A DNA stretch of 64,000 nt from Paenibacillus ihbetae. Lineage in GTDB: Bacteria > Bacillota > Bacilli > Paenibacillales > Paenibacillaceae. This document shows positions 45,596 through 55,564 of this stretch, piece after piece; the stretch's first letter is position 1; the number at the start of each line of letters is the position of its first letter. The translations under genes were made by a program, and so were the position numbers. Below the pieces are notes generated by a model. That model was not told where the DNA came from. It was given only the letters and a program-made list of their open reading frames with translations, and did not search any database. Where the stretch lies: the NCBI RefSeq assembly GCF_002741055.1, contig NZ_CP016809.1:4876501-4940500 (forward strand), given 5' to 3'.

Positions 45596-45631
45596 AGCCG
45601 CCATCACATAATGGGATGGATTTTTCGGATC

Positions 45632-45684
45632 AAAAAGGGGCTGTCCCAAAAGTCATCGAATCCTGATGGCTTTGGGGCCGCCCC
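45632..45684 (-). terminator. terminator of the EEP-family gene
   Basis: A long imperfect hairpin (GGGGC...GCCCC outer arms, AAAAGTCATC/TGATGGCTTT inner arms) ends in five T residues on the minus strand, 67 bases after the stop of the gene at 45751. Confidence 0.75.
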
Positions 45685-45750
45685 TGCTTTAATGATGCCA
45701 GCCATTACCACGAAAGAGGCGAAGGAAGGATGAAAGGTTGCCGCCTCTTT

Positions 45751-46533
45751 CTATTCGGATGCTGCTCTCCATTTCATCGACACCGGGTAGTGGTCGGACG
45801 GATAGGCCCCGTCGTAAGTATCCCGATAAATGATCGTCTCCACCATCTCGACACCACGTGTAGTAAAAATATAGTCGATCGGTTCGCCTTCGAGTCCACC
45901 CTTGAAATCATGGAATGTGCGGCCTGCCGGTTCGCCCAGAAGCTCGTAGGCGTCTTGAAGCGCTTCCCGCAGTATCTCAATTTCCGTTTCACCGGGTCCT
46001 GCATTCAGATCGCCCATTAGAATAACCGGAAGCGATGCTTCCTTCGTCAGACGCTGAATATGATCGAGAATGAGCTTGGCGCTTTCCTGCCGGGCAACTG
46101 CGCCCATGTGGTCAAAATGCGTGTTCACGACGTAAAAACGTACGCCAGTGTCCTTCGTGCTTTGGAACAGTCCCCATGTGCAAATTCGGGGATAGCTGCC
46201 GTCCCAGCCGAGGCTTCCTGGCTTCTCCGGCGTTTCGGACAGCCAGAACTGCCCTTCCCGCAGGATGGAGAAATCGGCTTGCTTGTAATAGATCGCGCAG
46301 TGTTCTCCGTCCCGGTCGCCTTGCCCCATCCGTCCCGTTCCGATTCTGCCGTACTCGGGCAGAGCTTCGTCCAGATCCCGCAGCATGGCACCGGAGCCCT
46401 CTTGGGTTCCAAACAAATCGGGGGATGCCTCTGCAATGACGGCAGCTGCTCGATGCTTCCGGTGAGGCCAAGCGTTGCTGCCGTCGCTGTCCACATTCAC
46501 GCGTAAATTGAAGGTCATTGTTATCACATTCAT
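45751..46533 (-). CDS. endonuclease/exonuclease/phosphatase family protein
   Basis: 260 residues of the DNase I-like fold: TFNLRVNVDSDG, LFGTQEG with the metal Glu, VVNTHFDHMG with the catalytic His, ILMGDLNAGPGE with Asp-Asn, and YPSDHYPVS with the terminal Asp-His pair. All catalytic positions are present. Such proteins hydrolyse phosphodiester or phosphomonoester bonds; in sugar-rich Paenibacillus loci the substrate is unassigned. No signal peptide. Single gene with its own terminator. Confidence 0.87.
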   Translation of the reverse strand: MNVITMTFNLRVNVDSDGSNAWPHRKHRAAAVIAEASPDLFGTQEGSGAMLRDLDEALPEYGRIGTGRMGQGDRDGEHCAIYYKQADFSILREGQFWLSETPEKPGSLGWDGSYPRICTWGLFQSTKDTGVRFYVVNTHFDHMGAVARQESAKLILDHIQRLTKEASLPVILMGDLNAGPGETEIEILREALQDAYELLGEPAGRTFHDFKGGLEGEPIDYIFTTRGVEMVETIIYRDTYDGAYPSDHYPVSMKWRAASE

Positions 46534-46800
46534 GTCATGTCATTCCCATCTACTATGATCTAGCCAACAAAAGGCCGGAATAATACTACTATATCCGCTT
46601 TGATGGTCTTCATCAATGACATGCGGACCTTACGCTGCCCTCCGCCCGTCTTTATTTGATGGAGCCTTCCGTCAGGCCGCCGATCGAATCCATAGATGCT
46701 TAACTAGAATTATTTCGGTTGTTCGCCCCGAAAAAAAGTTCAGAATATCCAGGCTGTCACGCAAATAGAGATAAATATACGCTCTCGTAAGCGTATACAA
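46534..46800 (+). promoter_or_regulatory. regulatory region of the third importer, with cre-like site
   Basis: TCGTAAGCGTATACAA at 46785-46800 fits the cre consensus at 15 of 16 positions. It overlaps a perfect inverted repeat TATACGCT/AGCGTATA (46776-46797), which could also be a LacI-type operator. Further left, a minus-strand tail MDSIGGLTEGSIK with stop at 46652-46654 resembles a permease C-terminus. The rest of 46534-46848 shows no gene. Confidence 0.6.
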
Positions 46801-46848
46801 AATCTGGATATTTACTAGATGCTGTGGCAGCCATAGGGAGGGAGAACA

Positions 46849-48240
46849 TTGAAATCACTCAAGAGAGGATTGGGGCTCGTAACTACGACCTTGCTGAGCG
46901 TTTCCATGCTGTTCGGTTGTACGGGGGGCAAGGAAACGCCCGGCGATGCGGGAAGCGGGGGAACCGATGGCGGAGGGAAGACCGTCATTAACGTCACGTT
47001 CCGGGATGACGGGATCGGCGAGAACGGTTCGTTTTATAAATGGCTTAAGGAAATGTCCGCAGCCTTTCCGGACAAAAGCGTCGAGATCCGGCCGGCACCG
47101 ATCCAGGCCTCCGAAGGCGACTATTTCGCCAAGGTTGCACTGGCGCTGAAATCCAAGGATACCGCGCCGGATATCGTCACGGAGGATACCTTTATTTTGA
47201 ACTCCGATGCCAGCGCCGGCTACTTGGAGCCGCTTGACGAACGGCTGGCCCAGTGGGAGGACTGGGGCAACGGCTCGTTCATCGAGGCGATGAAGAAGGG
47301 CGTGACCGCCAGCGACGGCAAAGTGTACGGCGTTCCATACAATACGGATTCGCGGGGATTGTGGTATAACAAGGATATTTTCAAGCAGGTCGGGCTTCCG
47401 GAGGATTGGCAGCCGAAAACTTGGGAGGATGTGCTGAATGCCGCCCGCACGATTAAGGAGAAGGCGCCGGATATCGTGCCGATCTGGATGAACATGGGCA
47501 AGGCGACCGGCGAAGCGACTTCCATGCAGACCTATGAGATGCTGCTCTACGGAACGGGCGAGCGGTTATACGATGACGCAAGCGGCAAATGGATCATCAA
47601 GAGCCAGGGCATCCTGGATGCTCTGACATTTGTGGAGACGGTCAACAAGGAAAAGCTCGGGCCGCCGCTGTCGAAGGTATTGAACGGTCAGGCCGGCAAT
47701 ACCGCATCCCGGGAGTATTTGCCGCAAGGCAAGCTGGCAATCTCGCTTGACGGCTCATGGATTACGGGCAACTATCTCGAAACCGGGGCCGCGCCTTGGC
47801 CGGAGTATAAGGATGTGCTGGGGTTCGCGCCGATGCCGACCAGCCAAGGCCAGGCTCCGGGCTCGATCACGTTGGCCGGCGGGTGGGCGCTGTCGATTCC
47901 GAGCAACTCCAAGAACAAGGATAAGGCCTGGGAGTTCATCAAGTTTGCCTTGAACAAGGAAAATACGCAGAAGCTGGTCATGTCCTCGGGCAACATTACG
48001 GTCCGCGCCGACGTGGCGAAGGATCCGGAATACACGAAGATGCCGTTTAACGAAATCGCGACGGAATATTTGCAGAATGCAGAATTCCGCCCGGCCCAGG
48101 AGAAGTATCCGGAGGTGTCGACGCAAATCCAAACGATGGTGGAATCGGTTGCCACGGGCACCTCGCCTGCCGATGCGATGAATAAATACGCGCAGGATGT
48201 TACCCGGATCGTCGGCGCGGAGAAGGTTGTGGAGAAATAA
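46849..48240 (+). CDS. sugar-binding lipoprotein of ABC importer
   Basis: 463 residues. TTG 46849 after GGGAGGGAG starts a lipoprotein signal with Cys 24 (SVSMLFGC). Family-1 solute-binding features: DGKVYGVPYNTDSRGLWYNKDIFKQVG and the late segment GSITLAGGWALSIPSNSKNKDKAWEFIKFAL. It delivers an oligosaccharide to the two permeases that follow. Convergent alpha-glucosidase suggests alpha-glucosides as ligand, which is inference. A cre-like site precedes it. Confidence 0.9.
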   Translation: MKSLKRGLGLVTTTLLSVSMLFGCTGGKETPGDAGSGGTDGGGKTVINVTFRDDGIGENGSFYKWLKEMSAAFPDKSVEIRPAPIQASEGDYFAKVALALKSKDTAPDIVTEDTFILNSDASAGYLEPLDERLAQWEDWGNGSFIEAMKKGVTASDGKVYGVPYNTDSRGLWYNKDIFKQVGLPEDWQPKTWEDVLNAARTIKEKAPDIVPIWMNMGKATGEATSMQTYEMLLYGTGERLYDDASGKWIIKSQGILDALTFVETVNKEKLGPPLSKVLNGQAGNTASREYLPQGKLAISLDGSWITGNYLETGAAPWPEYKDVLGFAPMPTSQGQAPGSITLAGGWALSIPSNSKNKDKAWEFIKFALNKENTQKLVMSSGNITVRADVAKDPEYTKMPFNEIATEYLQNAEFRPAQEKYPEVSTQIQTMVESVATGTSPADAMNKYAQDVTRIVGAEKVVEK

Positions 48241-48280
48241 CCAGGCCCATCCACAATTGTTTAAATGGATGCCATTGCTT

Positions 48281-48315
48281 GCTCAAGGTCCCGATCGATA
48301 AGAGAGGCCTTGGGC
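48281..48315 (+). other. intercistronic hairpin
   Basis: GCTCAAGG/CCTTGGGC arms between the lipoprotein and permease genes. Such hairpins often lower expression of the permeases relative to the abundant binding protein. Confidence 0.4.
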
Positions 48316-48360
48316 AGGCGGCATTTCACGATCATCAGGAGAAAAGGAGAGAGCGTACGC

Positions 48361-49254
48361 ATGAGCAGTCTATCGGCGAACGACGCTTTGATTAAGCGCA
48401 AATCATCGTATCCCTGGCTCTTTTATCTGCTTCCCTCGATTGCGATCATGCTTGTGTTTTTTATTTATCCGATTCTGCTGACCTTCTATTATTCGTTCAC
48501 GAACCTGGCGTTAACGGGCGAAGCCGCGAGAGAGCTGAAATTCATCGGATTTGAGAACTATGCAAGAATGTTTCAAGACCCTACCGTTCGCATCAGCATA
48601 TGGAATACACTCGTATTCCTCATCGGCTCGGCCGTCATTGGACAGCAGGTGCTCGGCTTCCTGATCGCGCTGCTGATGAAGCAGCGAAACCGGACATTTC
48701 GGCGGGTGATCGGCACGATTGTCCTCGCAGGATGGGTGACCCCGGAAATCGTATGCGCCCTGTGCCTCTACAGCTTCTTCGGCGATGAGGGCACTTTGAA
48801 CGCCATCATTGGCTTCTTCGGGTTCTCCGAAGTGACGTGGCTGTTCACGGTTCCGATGCTGACGATCATTTTGGCGAACATTTGGCACGGCACCGCCTTT
48901 TCCATGCTGGTGTTCCAAGCCGCGCTCGACGACGTCCCGAATGAGATCGAAGAAGCGGCAGTCGTCGACGGGGCGTCTAAATGGAAAATCTTCACGAGCA
49001 TTATCATTCCGTATATTAAAGGGACGATCACGACAAATATGATGCTCGTCACGCTGCAGACGCTCGGCGTGTTCGGGCTGATCTATGCCATGACCGGCGG
49101 AGGGCCTGGCAATTCGACGACCACGCTGCCGATCTTCATGTACAACCAGGCTTTTGTCAATTACCAGCTGGGCTATGGAACCGCGATCTCGCTGCTGCTG
49201 CTCCTGATCGGCATTGTTCTCAGTCTTCTGTATATTCGATCGATGAAAGAGTAA
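48361..49254 (+). CDS. sugar ABC importer permease, MalF/UgpA type
   Basis: 297 residues, six membrane helices, EAA loop EIEEAAVVDGASKWKIFTSIIIPYI. ATG 48361 after AAAGGAG is chosen over the longer frame from 48265, which lacks a binding site. Followed 17 bases later by the partner permease. Confidence 0.91.
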   Translation: MSSLSANDALIKRKSSYPWLFYLLPSIAIMLVFFIYPILLTFYYSFTNLALTGEAARELKFIGFENYARMFQDPTVRISIWNTLVFLIGSAVIGQQVLGFLIALLMKQRNRTFRRVIGTIVLAGWVTPEIVCALCLYSFFGDEGTLNAIIGFFGFSEVTWLFTVPMLTIILANIWHGTAFSMLVFQAALDDVPNEIEEAAVVDGASKWKIFTSIIIPYIKGTITTNMMLVTLQTLGVFGLIYAMTGGGPGNSTTTLPIFMYNQAFVNYQLGYGTAISLLLLLIGIVLSLLYIRSMKE

Positions 49255-49271
49255 AGCGGGGGTGAAACGAT

Positions 49272-50105
49272 ATGAATGCCAAACAACGCAAGCTCGTGTA
49301 TCGCATCCTGCCGTATGCCGTCCTTACCGGAATCGGGATATGCTTCCTGCTGCCGCTGCTGTGGGTGCTCGTAGCATCCGTCGATCCAAATGCGATGCAA
49401 TCGCTGAAGATGCCGAGCCGCATCACCGGGGCGAACTACGCCGAGGTCATCACCAGCAGCGAGAATCAGCGGGCGTTCCTGATCGGCCTTATCATGTCGC
49501 TTGGCCAAGCCGTTCTGGTTGTTCTGCTGGCGCTGCTCGCCGCTTATCCTTTATCCAGGTATCAGATGAAATATAAGAAGCCTTTCATGCTGACGATTCT
49601 GTTCATGACTTCGCTTCCGATAACAGCCGTTATGGTGCCGGTTTATCAGCTGTTCCTGGGACTGAAGCTGTATGACAATATCTTCGGCGTCATCCTGTTC
49701 TATGTGGCGTCATCCATGCCGTATGGCATCTGGATGATGAAGAATTTCATGGATTCCGTGCCGAATGATCTCGAAGAAGCTGCCTGGGTGGACGGGGCCT
49801 CGGTGTTTACCGGCATCCGCAAGGTCGTTGCGCCGCTGATGGTCCCGGGCATCTGCACGGTTGCGATCTTCACCTTCTCCGGCAGCTGGGGCAATTTTTT
49901 CGTGCCGTATATCCTGCTCCAGTCTCCCGAAAAATTCCCGGCATCCCTCAAGCTGTACCAGTTCTTCGGCCAATACGGCATGGTCGAATACGGCAGTCTT
50001 GCTGCATTTTCGGTGCTCTATGCCATACCGGCCATCATCCTGTACATTCTGTCGCAGCAATTTATGTCGAAGGGCTTCGGGCTCCAAGGCGGAACGAAGG
50101 GGTAA
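49272..50105 (+). CDS. sugar ABC importer permease, MalG type
   Basis: 277 residues, six membrane helices, EAA loop LEEAAWVDGASVFTGIRKVVAPLMVPG. C-terminal part IILYILSQQFMSKGFGLQGGTKG is typical. Completes the third importer; no ATPase gene is linked. Confidence 0.91.
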   Translation: MNAKQRKLVYRILPYAVLTGIGICFLLPLLWVLVASVDPNAMQSLKMPSRITGANYAEVITSSENQRAFLIGLIMSLGQAVLVVLLALLAAYPLSRYQMKYKKPFMLTILFMTSLPITAVMVPVYQLFLGLKLYDNIFGVILFYVASSMPYGIWMMKNFMDSVPNDLEEAAWVDGASVFTGIRKVVAPLMVPGICTVAIFTFSGSWGNFFVPYILLQSPEKFPASLKLYQFFGQYGMVEYGSLAAFSVLYAIPAIILYILSQQFMSKGFGLQGGTKG

Positions 50106-50117
50106 AGCAACGCCCAA

Positions 50118-50162
50118 AAAGGCACCTCCTTGCAGTCGATCGGCTGCAAGCGGGGTGCCTTT
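50118..50162. terminator. bidirectional terminator
   Basis: AAAGGCACC...CTTGCAG pairs with CTGCAAG...GGTGCCTTT, giving T residues on both strands between the convergent importer and alpha-glucosidase genes. Confidence 0.85.
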
Positions 50163-50186
50163 CCCATTTCTGCTTCGAAGTGCGTG

Positions 50187-51872
50187 TCAGTACAGCCGGT
50201 AAACTCTGGCTTCATAAGGGCGGAGATCGATCTGGTCCGCCAACTCATCCGGCACGGGCTCGTAATTGGAAATCAGCAGCTCACGCGTTAGGTCCCGAAG
50301 ATGCTTCGGCCACTCCATCCGGGGCATTTCGTCAAAAAAATTAAGGATCACGAGTATGGTATCCTGCTCCAACGTTCGGATATACACATACAAATCGGGA
50401 TCCAGGGGAAGGAGCAGCTTATATTCCCCGTACACAAGCGCTTTATGCTGTTTGCGAAGGGCGATCAGCTTCCGGTAGTAATGGTAGATGGATTTCGGAT
50501 CTTTCATCGCCGAATCCACATTCACTTCGGTATAATTCGGGTTCACCTTGATCCATGGTATTCCGGTCGTAAATCCAGCCTGGTGGCCTGCATTCCATTG
50601 CATGGGAGTACGGGCATTATCCCGGCTTTTAGCCTGAATGGCCGCCATGATCTGGTCATTCGGCTTGCCTTGAAGCTGGGATTGCTCGTAATAATTCAGG
50701 GTTTCGACGTCCCGGTAATCGCCGATGTTCTCAAAGGCTGCATTCGTCATTCCGATTTCCTCGCCCTGGTAAATATAAGGGGTGCCCTGCAAGGTAAGCA
50801 TGAAGGTTGCGAGCATCTTGGCCGATTCGACACGGAACTGCCGATCATCGCCGAATCGGGATACCGGTCTGGGCTGGTCGTGATTGCCCAAGTAGTTTGC
50901 ATTCCAGCCCTGGTTATGAAGTGTGGTTTGCCAACGGCTCATAATCTTTTTCAGTTCCAGAAGGGTCCAGGAGCGGGCTTCCCATCTCCCGGTTCCCGTC
51001 GAGACGGAATCGAGGGTCATATGTTCAAATTGAAACACCATATCCAGCTCGTGCCGTTGATCCCCGACGTATTGCAGCGCCTGTTCCGGGCCAAGGCCCG
51101 AGGTCTCCCCGACCGTCATAATGTCGTAATCCATCAGCACTTCGTCGTTCAGCCTTCTCAGCAAATCATGGACGTTTTCCAAATTCGAAAAAAGCTGATA
51201 GGCCCTGACGACCGGCAGATGCTGGGGATTGTCGGCATTAGGCAAACCCTTGGCTTTCACGATATGAGCGATGGCATCAAAGCGAAAGCCGTCGACTCCC
51301 TTTTCCAGCCACCACCGGATCATGTCGTACAATTCCTTGACCATTTCTTCGTTCGTCCAGTTGAGATCCGGCTGATGCTTGGAATACAAATGCATGTAAT
51401 ACTCGCCGGTCCTCTCATCGAACTCCCACACCGAGCCGCTGAAATAAGACTCCCAGTTGTTGGGGAACAGCCCGTTCACGCCCTTGCGCCAGATATAATA
51501 ATTCCGTTTGGGATTATCGGCTGAGGATCTCGATTCCATGAACCAGGGGTGCTTGTCAGAGGTGTGGTTCAGTACCAGATCCATCATGATTTTCAAATCT
51601 CTTGCATGAGCTTCCTTTAACAGCTCGTCGAAATCCTCCATCGTGCCGAACGACGGATTGATCGCATAATAATTGCTGATATCATAACCGTTATCCATTC
51701 CGGGAGATTCGTAGATCGGGCAGATCCATATGACATTGACGCCGAGATCCTTTAAATAATCGAGCTTGGAAATGATCCCGCGAAGGTCGCCTTTGCCGTC
51801 CCCGTTGCTATCTTTGAAACTGACGGGATAGATCTCGTAGACGACCGCTTCCTTCCACCAGGCTTCAAGCAT
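50187..51872 (-). CDS. alpha-glucosidase, GH13 (MalL/oligo-1,6-glucosidase group)
   Basis: 561 residues, the length of B. subtilis MalL. The GH13 motifs are intact: DLVLNHTS, GFRFDAIAHI (nucleophile Asp near 198), TVGETSGLG (acid/base Glu near 254) and YLGNHDQPRPVSRFG (stabilising Asp near 327). The residue after the nucleophile is Ala, not the Val typical of strict alpha-1,6 enzymes, so a preference for alpha-1,4 linkages is possible. Cytoplasmic. It follows the glucose dehydrogenase gene by 46 bases in the same operon and faces the third sugar importer. Confidence 0.92.
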   Translation of the reverse strand: MLEAWWKEAVVYEIYPVSFKDSNGDGKGDLRGIISKLDYLKDLGVNVIWICPIYESPGMDNGYDISNYYAINPSFGTMEDFDELLKEAHARDLKIMMDLVLNHTSDKHPWFMESRSSADNPKRNYYIWRKGVNGLFPNNWESYFSGSVWEFDERTGEYYMHLYSKHQPDLNWTNEEMVKELYDMIRWWLEKGVDGFRFDAIAHIVKAKGLPNADNPQHLPVVRAYQLFSNLENVHDLLRRLNDEVLMDYDIMTVGETSGLGPEQALQYVGDQRHELDMVFQFEHMTLDSVSTGTGRWEARSWTLLELKKIMSRWQTTLHNQGWNANYLGNHDQPRPVSRFGDDRQFRVESAKMLATFMLTLQGTPYIYQGEEIGMTNAAFENIGDYRDVETLNYYEQSQLQGKPNDQIMAAIQAKSRDNARTPMQWNAGHQAGFTTGIPWIKVNPNYTEVNVDSAMKDPKSIYHYYRKLIALRKQHKALVYGEYKLLLPLDPDLYVYIRTLEQDTILVILNFFDEMPRMEWPKHLRDLTRELLISNYEPVPDELADQIDLRPYEARVYRLY

Positions 51873-51918
51873 GTATACATTCCTCCTGTCCGTGTAGTCA
51901 ATGGCCGAGCCGCAGCAA

Positions 51919-53055
<1,137 letters not shown>

Positions 53056-53403
53056 GTGGCAGTCAAACGAATTGTCGCTAATATTGATACGGGACGAGTT
53101 GCGGAAGCTAAACGCTTCTACCAGGACGTGCTTGGTCTTGATCTGCTGATGGATCACGGCTGGATCGCCACCTACGGGTCGCCGGAGACGATGCAGGTAC
53201 AGATCAGCTTTGCCGAAGAGGGAGGATCCGGCACGCCCGTACCCGACCTTTCCATCGAAGTCGACGATGTCGAGGCGGTGTTGGCCGATATGAACAACGC
53301 CGGCTTCCCTGTCGAATACGGCCCAGTGGATGAGCCTTGGGGCGTTCGCCGATTTTTCGTACGCGATCCGTTCGGCAAGCTCGTCAATATTTTGATGCAT
53401 TGA
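53056..53403 (+). CDS. glyoxalase/VOC-fold protein
   Basis: 115 residues with the two beta-alpha-beta-beta-beta repeats of the vicinal-oxygen-chelate fold (VKRIVANIDTGRVAEAKRFYQDVLGLDLLMDHGW, and DDVEAVLADMNNAGFPVEYGPVDEPWGVRRFFVRDPFGKLVNIL). The metal-binding positions are not all evident, so it may be an antibiotic-binding (bleomycin-resistance-like) protein rather than an enzyme. GTG 53056 follows GGAGGA by nine bases. Confidence 0.83.
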   Translation: MAVKRIVANIDTGRVAEAKRFYQDVLGLDLLMDHGWIATYGSPETMQVQISFAEEGGSGTPVPDLSIEVDDVEAVLADMNNAGFPVEYGPVDEPWGVRRFFVRDPFGKLVNILMH

Positions 53404-53545
53404 TTCGCACATGGAAATTGGCATACATCCCCCATCCGATGTGCTCCGGATCACGACTGTCATTGTAAAGAGCGTGCGTACCGATGCCAACAGCATTTCC
53501 ATGATTCCCGATCGGCCTGCCGGCAAAGCGCAGTCTGTGATATAC

Positions 53546-53562
53546 TGTTTATATTATAAACA
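53546..53562 (+). promoter_or_regulatory. TetR operator before its own gene
   Basis: TGTTTATATTATAAACA is a perfect 17-bp palindrome, 50 bases before the TetR gene. A near copy lies before the ABC exporter operon at 56465-56481. Confidence 0.75.
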
Positions 53563-53612
53563 ATTTAATGGCTTATCGGGATGTACAGCCTTAGGGAAAG
53601 GACGCATACGTT

Positions 53613-54470
53613 ATGTCAAAAGATAATACGACAGAGCATGAAATCGGGCCCATGCTGCCCGGCGGCGCTGCGCTCAGCTGGGGATTGGTCAAGCCCCCGC
53701 AGCGAGGGCCGAAGAGGGAGCTCAGCATCCGGCAGATCGTCGACGCTGCAATCGAAATTGCGGATCGTGACGGCCTGTCTGCCGTTTCGATGAACCGGGT
53801 GGCATCGTCTTTAGGGTACACCGCCATGTCGCTGTACCGCTACATTCCGAGCAAGGATGACCTTCTGCTGCTCATGCAGGATGCGGTCTGCGAGGTTCCG
53901 CTTCCGGACGAGGATGCGCCGGACTGGCGGGACAACATGCGCCTATTCGTCAAATTAAGCATGCAGGTATTCCGGGACCACCCCTGGTTCGGCGACATTC
54001 CAATCTCCGGCGTACCGATAACCCCGAACAATCTCCGGGTCATCGATTGGGGATTGCGCTTCATGAGGGATTTTCCGCTGAATGACTATGAAAAGATCTC
54101 CTTCATTCTGCTGCTGAGCAACTACGCGAGATCCAGCGGCCTCATCCAACGGGATATGGATCTTGCGCTCAAATCAGGGTCCACCGCGGAGCGGTTCAGC
54201 GGGACGGACTATACCCTCGCGCTGAAGGCGCTCGTGAAGCCCGACCAGTTCCCGTACCTGTACCCCGTCATTATGTCCGGCGTCTATACGGAAGAGAACC
54301 CGGGAGAGAATCCGATCGGGAACGACATTGATTTCGGGCTGGAGCGCATTCTGGACGGAATCGAGCGCTATCTGGAGATGAAGACGGAGCAGGAGAAGGG
54401 GAAAGGGAAGGAGCAGAGTAAGGAGCAGGCAAGTAAGAATCAAGCAGAGGAAGGAGAAAGAGGAGGCTGA
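53613..54470 (+). CDS. TetR/AcrR family repressor of the ABC exporter
   Basis: 285 residues. Helix-turn-helix at about 38-84 (SIRQIVDAAIEIADRDGLSAVSMNRVASSLGYTAMSLYRYIPSKDDL); the C-terminal domain resembles those of tetracycline/macrolide-type TetR regulators. The last ~30 residues are a low-complexity Lys/Glu/Gln/Gly tail encoded by a purine-rich tract, probably dispensable. It is convergent with a two-gene drug exporter and shares a palindromic operator with that operon, so it is probably its drug-responsive repressor and autoregulator. Confidence 0.86.
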   Translation: MSKDNTTEHEIGPMLPGGAALSWGLVKPPQRGPKRELSIRQIVDAAIEIADRDGLSAVSMNRVASSLGYTAMSLYRYIPSKDDLLLLMQDAVCEVPLPDEDAPDWRDNMRLFVKLSMQVFRDHPWFGDIPISGVPITPNNLRVIDWGLRFMRDFPLNDYEKISFILLLSNYARSSGLIQRDMDLALKSGSTAERFSGTDYTLALKALVKPDQFPYLYPVIMSGVYTEENPGENPIGNDIDFGLERILDGIERYLEMKTEQEKGKGKEQSKEQASKNQAEEGERGG

Positions 54471-54585
54471 CGGGTAACGAGGCTCGTGAAATTATTCGTT
54501 TCAGGGAACATGCAAAAAGGAACCGTTAGCGAGTGCCGAGTGCCGCTCGATGAGCAGATGCAAATATACGAACCTGAAAAAAGGC

Positions 54586-54611
54586 AAAAGCGATCCGCTC
54601 GGATCGCTTTT
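54586..54611. terminator. bidirectional terminator
   Basis: AAAAGCGATCC pairs with GGATCGCTTTT around a short loop, with T runs on both strands, between the TetR gene and the convergent ABC permease. Confidence 0.85.
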
Positions 54612-54772
54612 TGTGTTTAAAGGGGATGCGCCGAAGTTCTGGGTGGTGGTGGGTGGTAAAGCGAAAAGCTATAGTATGATGACAGACGCGAGAAAAGCTT
54701 GTTGGGCATGATAAGGCGGCCTTGGCCGAACAGCAGCCGGTACCCCGGACTTGTTTACGTGCCAGGCCCTAA

Positions 54773-55564
54773 TTAACGACGGCCTGCTCTTCTGCGGAAT
54801 GACCACACCCCCCATAGCAGTGAGACGAGCAAAATGAGCAAGCACCATCCGATTGCCCAGCCGATAAACTCGCGGATCGAAGCTCCCATCAGCAATCCGC
54901 GGATGGACTCGATCACCGGCGTAATAGGCTGGTTGCTTGCGATCCACTGCAGCCATTCCGGCATCGTATCCGTCTTGACGAAGGCGCTGGAGAGGTAAGG
55001 CAGAAAGAGCAGGGCGAACCCGTAGCTCCCCGCTGCAGCAGGGCTGCCGGCGACCATGCCGATCGCTGCAAACAGCCAGGTGAAGGCGAGGATGAACAAG
55101 ACGATCAGACCTACCGCGAATATCCAATCGGTCAGGCCTCCGGTTGGCTTGAAACCGACAAGCAAGGCAACCGCGAGCACAACGCCGGTTGCAAGCAGGT
55201 TGCGGGCCAGGCTGGCGACGACATGCCCGGTAATGACGCTAATGCTGCGGATCGGCATCGTCCGGAACCGGTCGATAATCCCGTTCGTCATATCTTGCGC
55301 GACGTCAACGGCCACCGAGGAGGAGCCGAAGCCCGCGCATAGCAGAATAATTCCCGGCACGACATAGTTTACGTAATCGCCGCTGGAATCGATCGCTCCG
55401 CCGAAAACGTACGTGAACAGCAGCATCAAGAGAACCGGCAGCAGAATCGCCATCACCATCGCATCCGCATTGCGGAGGCTGTGGCGGAGGCTGCGTCCGA
55501 TAAAGACGCTTTGGGTAACGGCAAGCGATGTTTTCTTTGCGTTGTGGACAGGCTTGACTATCAT
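54773..55564 (-). CDS. ABC-2 type drug exporter permease (DrrB-like)
   Basis: 263 residues with six membrane helices of the ABC-2 fold (ADAMVMAILLPVLLMLLFTYVFGGAI; IDRFRTMPIRSISVITGHVVASLARNLLATG is the conserved ABC-2 motif). It overlaps the ATPase gene by four bases. It forms the channel for export of a hydrophobic drug or lipid-like compound. Confidence 0.9.
   Translation of the reverse strand: MIVKPVHNAKKTSLAVTQSVFIGRSLRHSLRNADAMVMAILLPVLLMLLFTYVFGGAIDSSGDYVNYVVPGIILLCAGFGSSSVAVDVAQDMTNGIIDRFRTMPIRSISVITGHVVASLARNLLATGVVLAVALLVGFKPTGGLTDWIFAVGLIVLFILAFTWLFAAIGMVAGSPAAAGSYGFALLFLPYLSSAFVKTDTMPEWLQWIASNQPITPVIESIRGLLMGASIREFIGWAIGWCLLILLVSLLWGVWSFRRRAGRR

Noticed and set aside
45637..45684. 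IS or MITE end at the GGGGCTGTCCCAAAAG string
   Set aside because: The string resembles some insertion-sequence ends, but no transposase, partner repeat or target duplication is visible, and the hairpin with T run works as a terminator.
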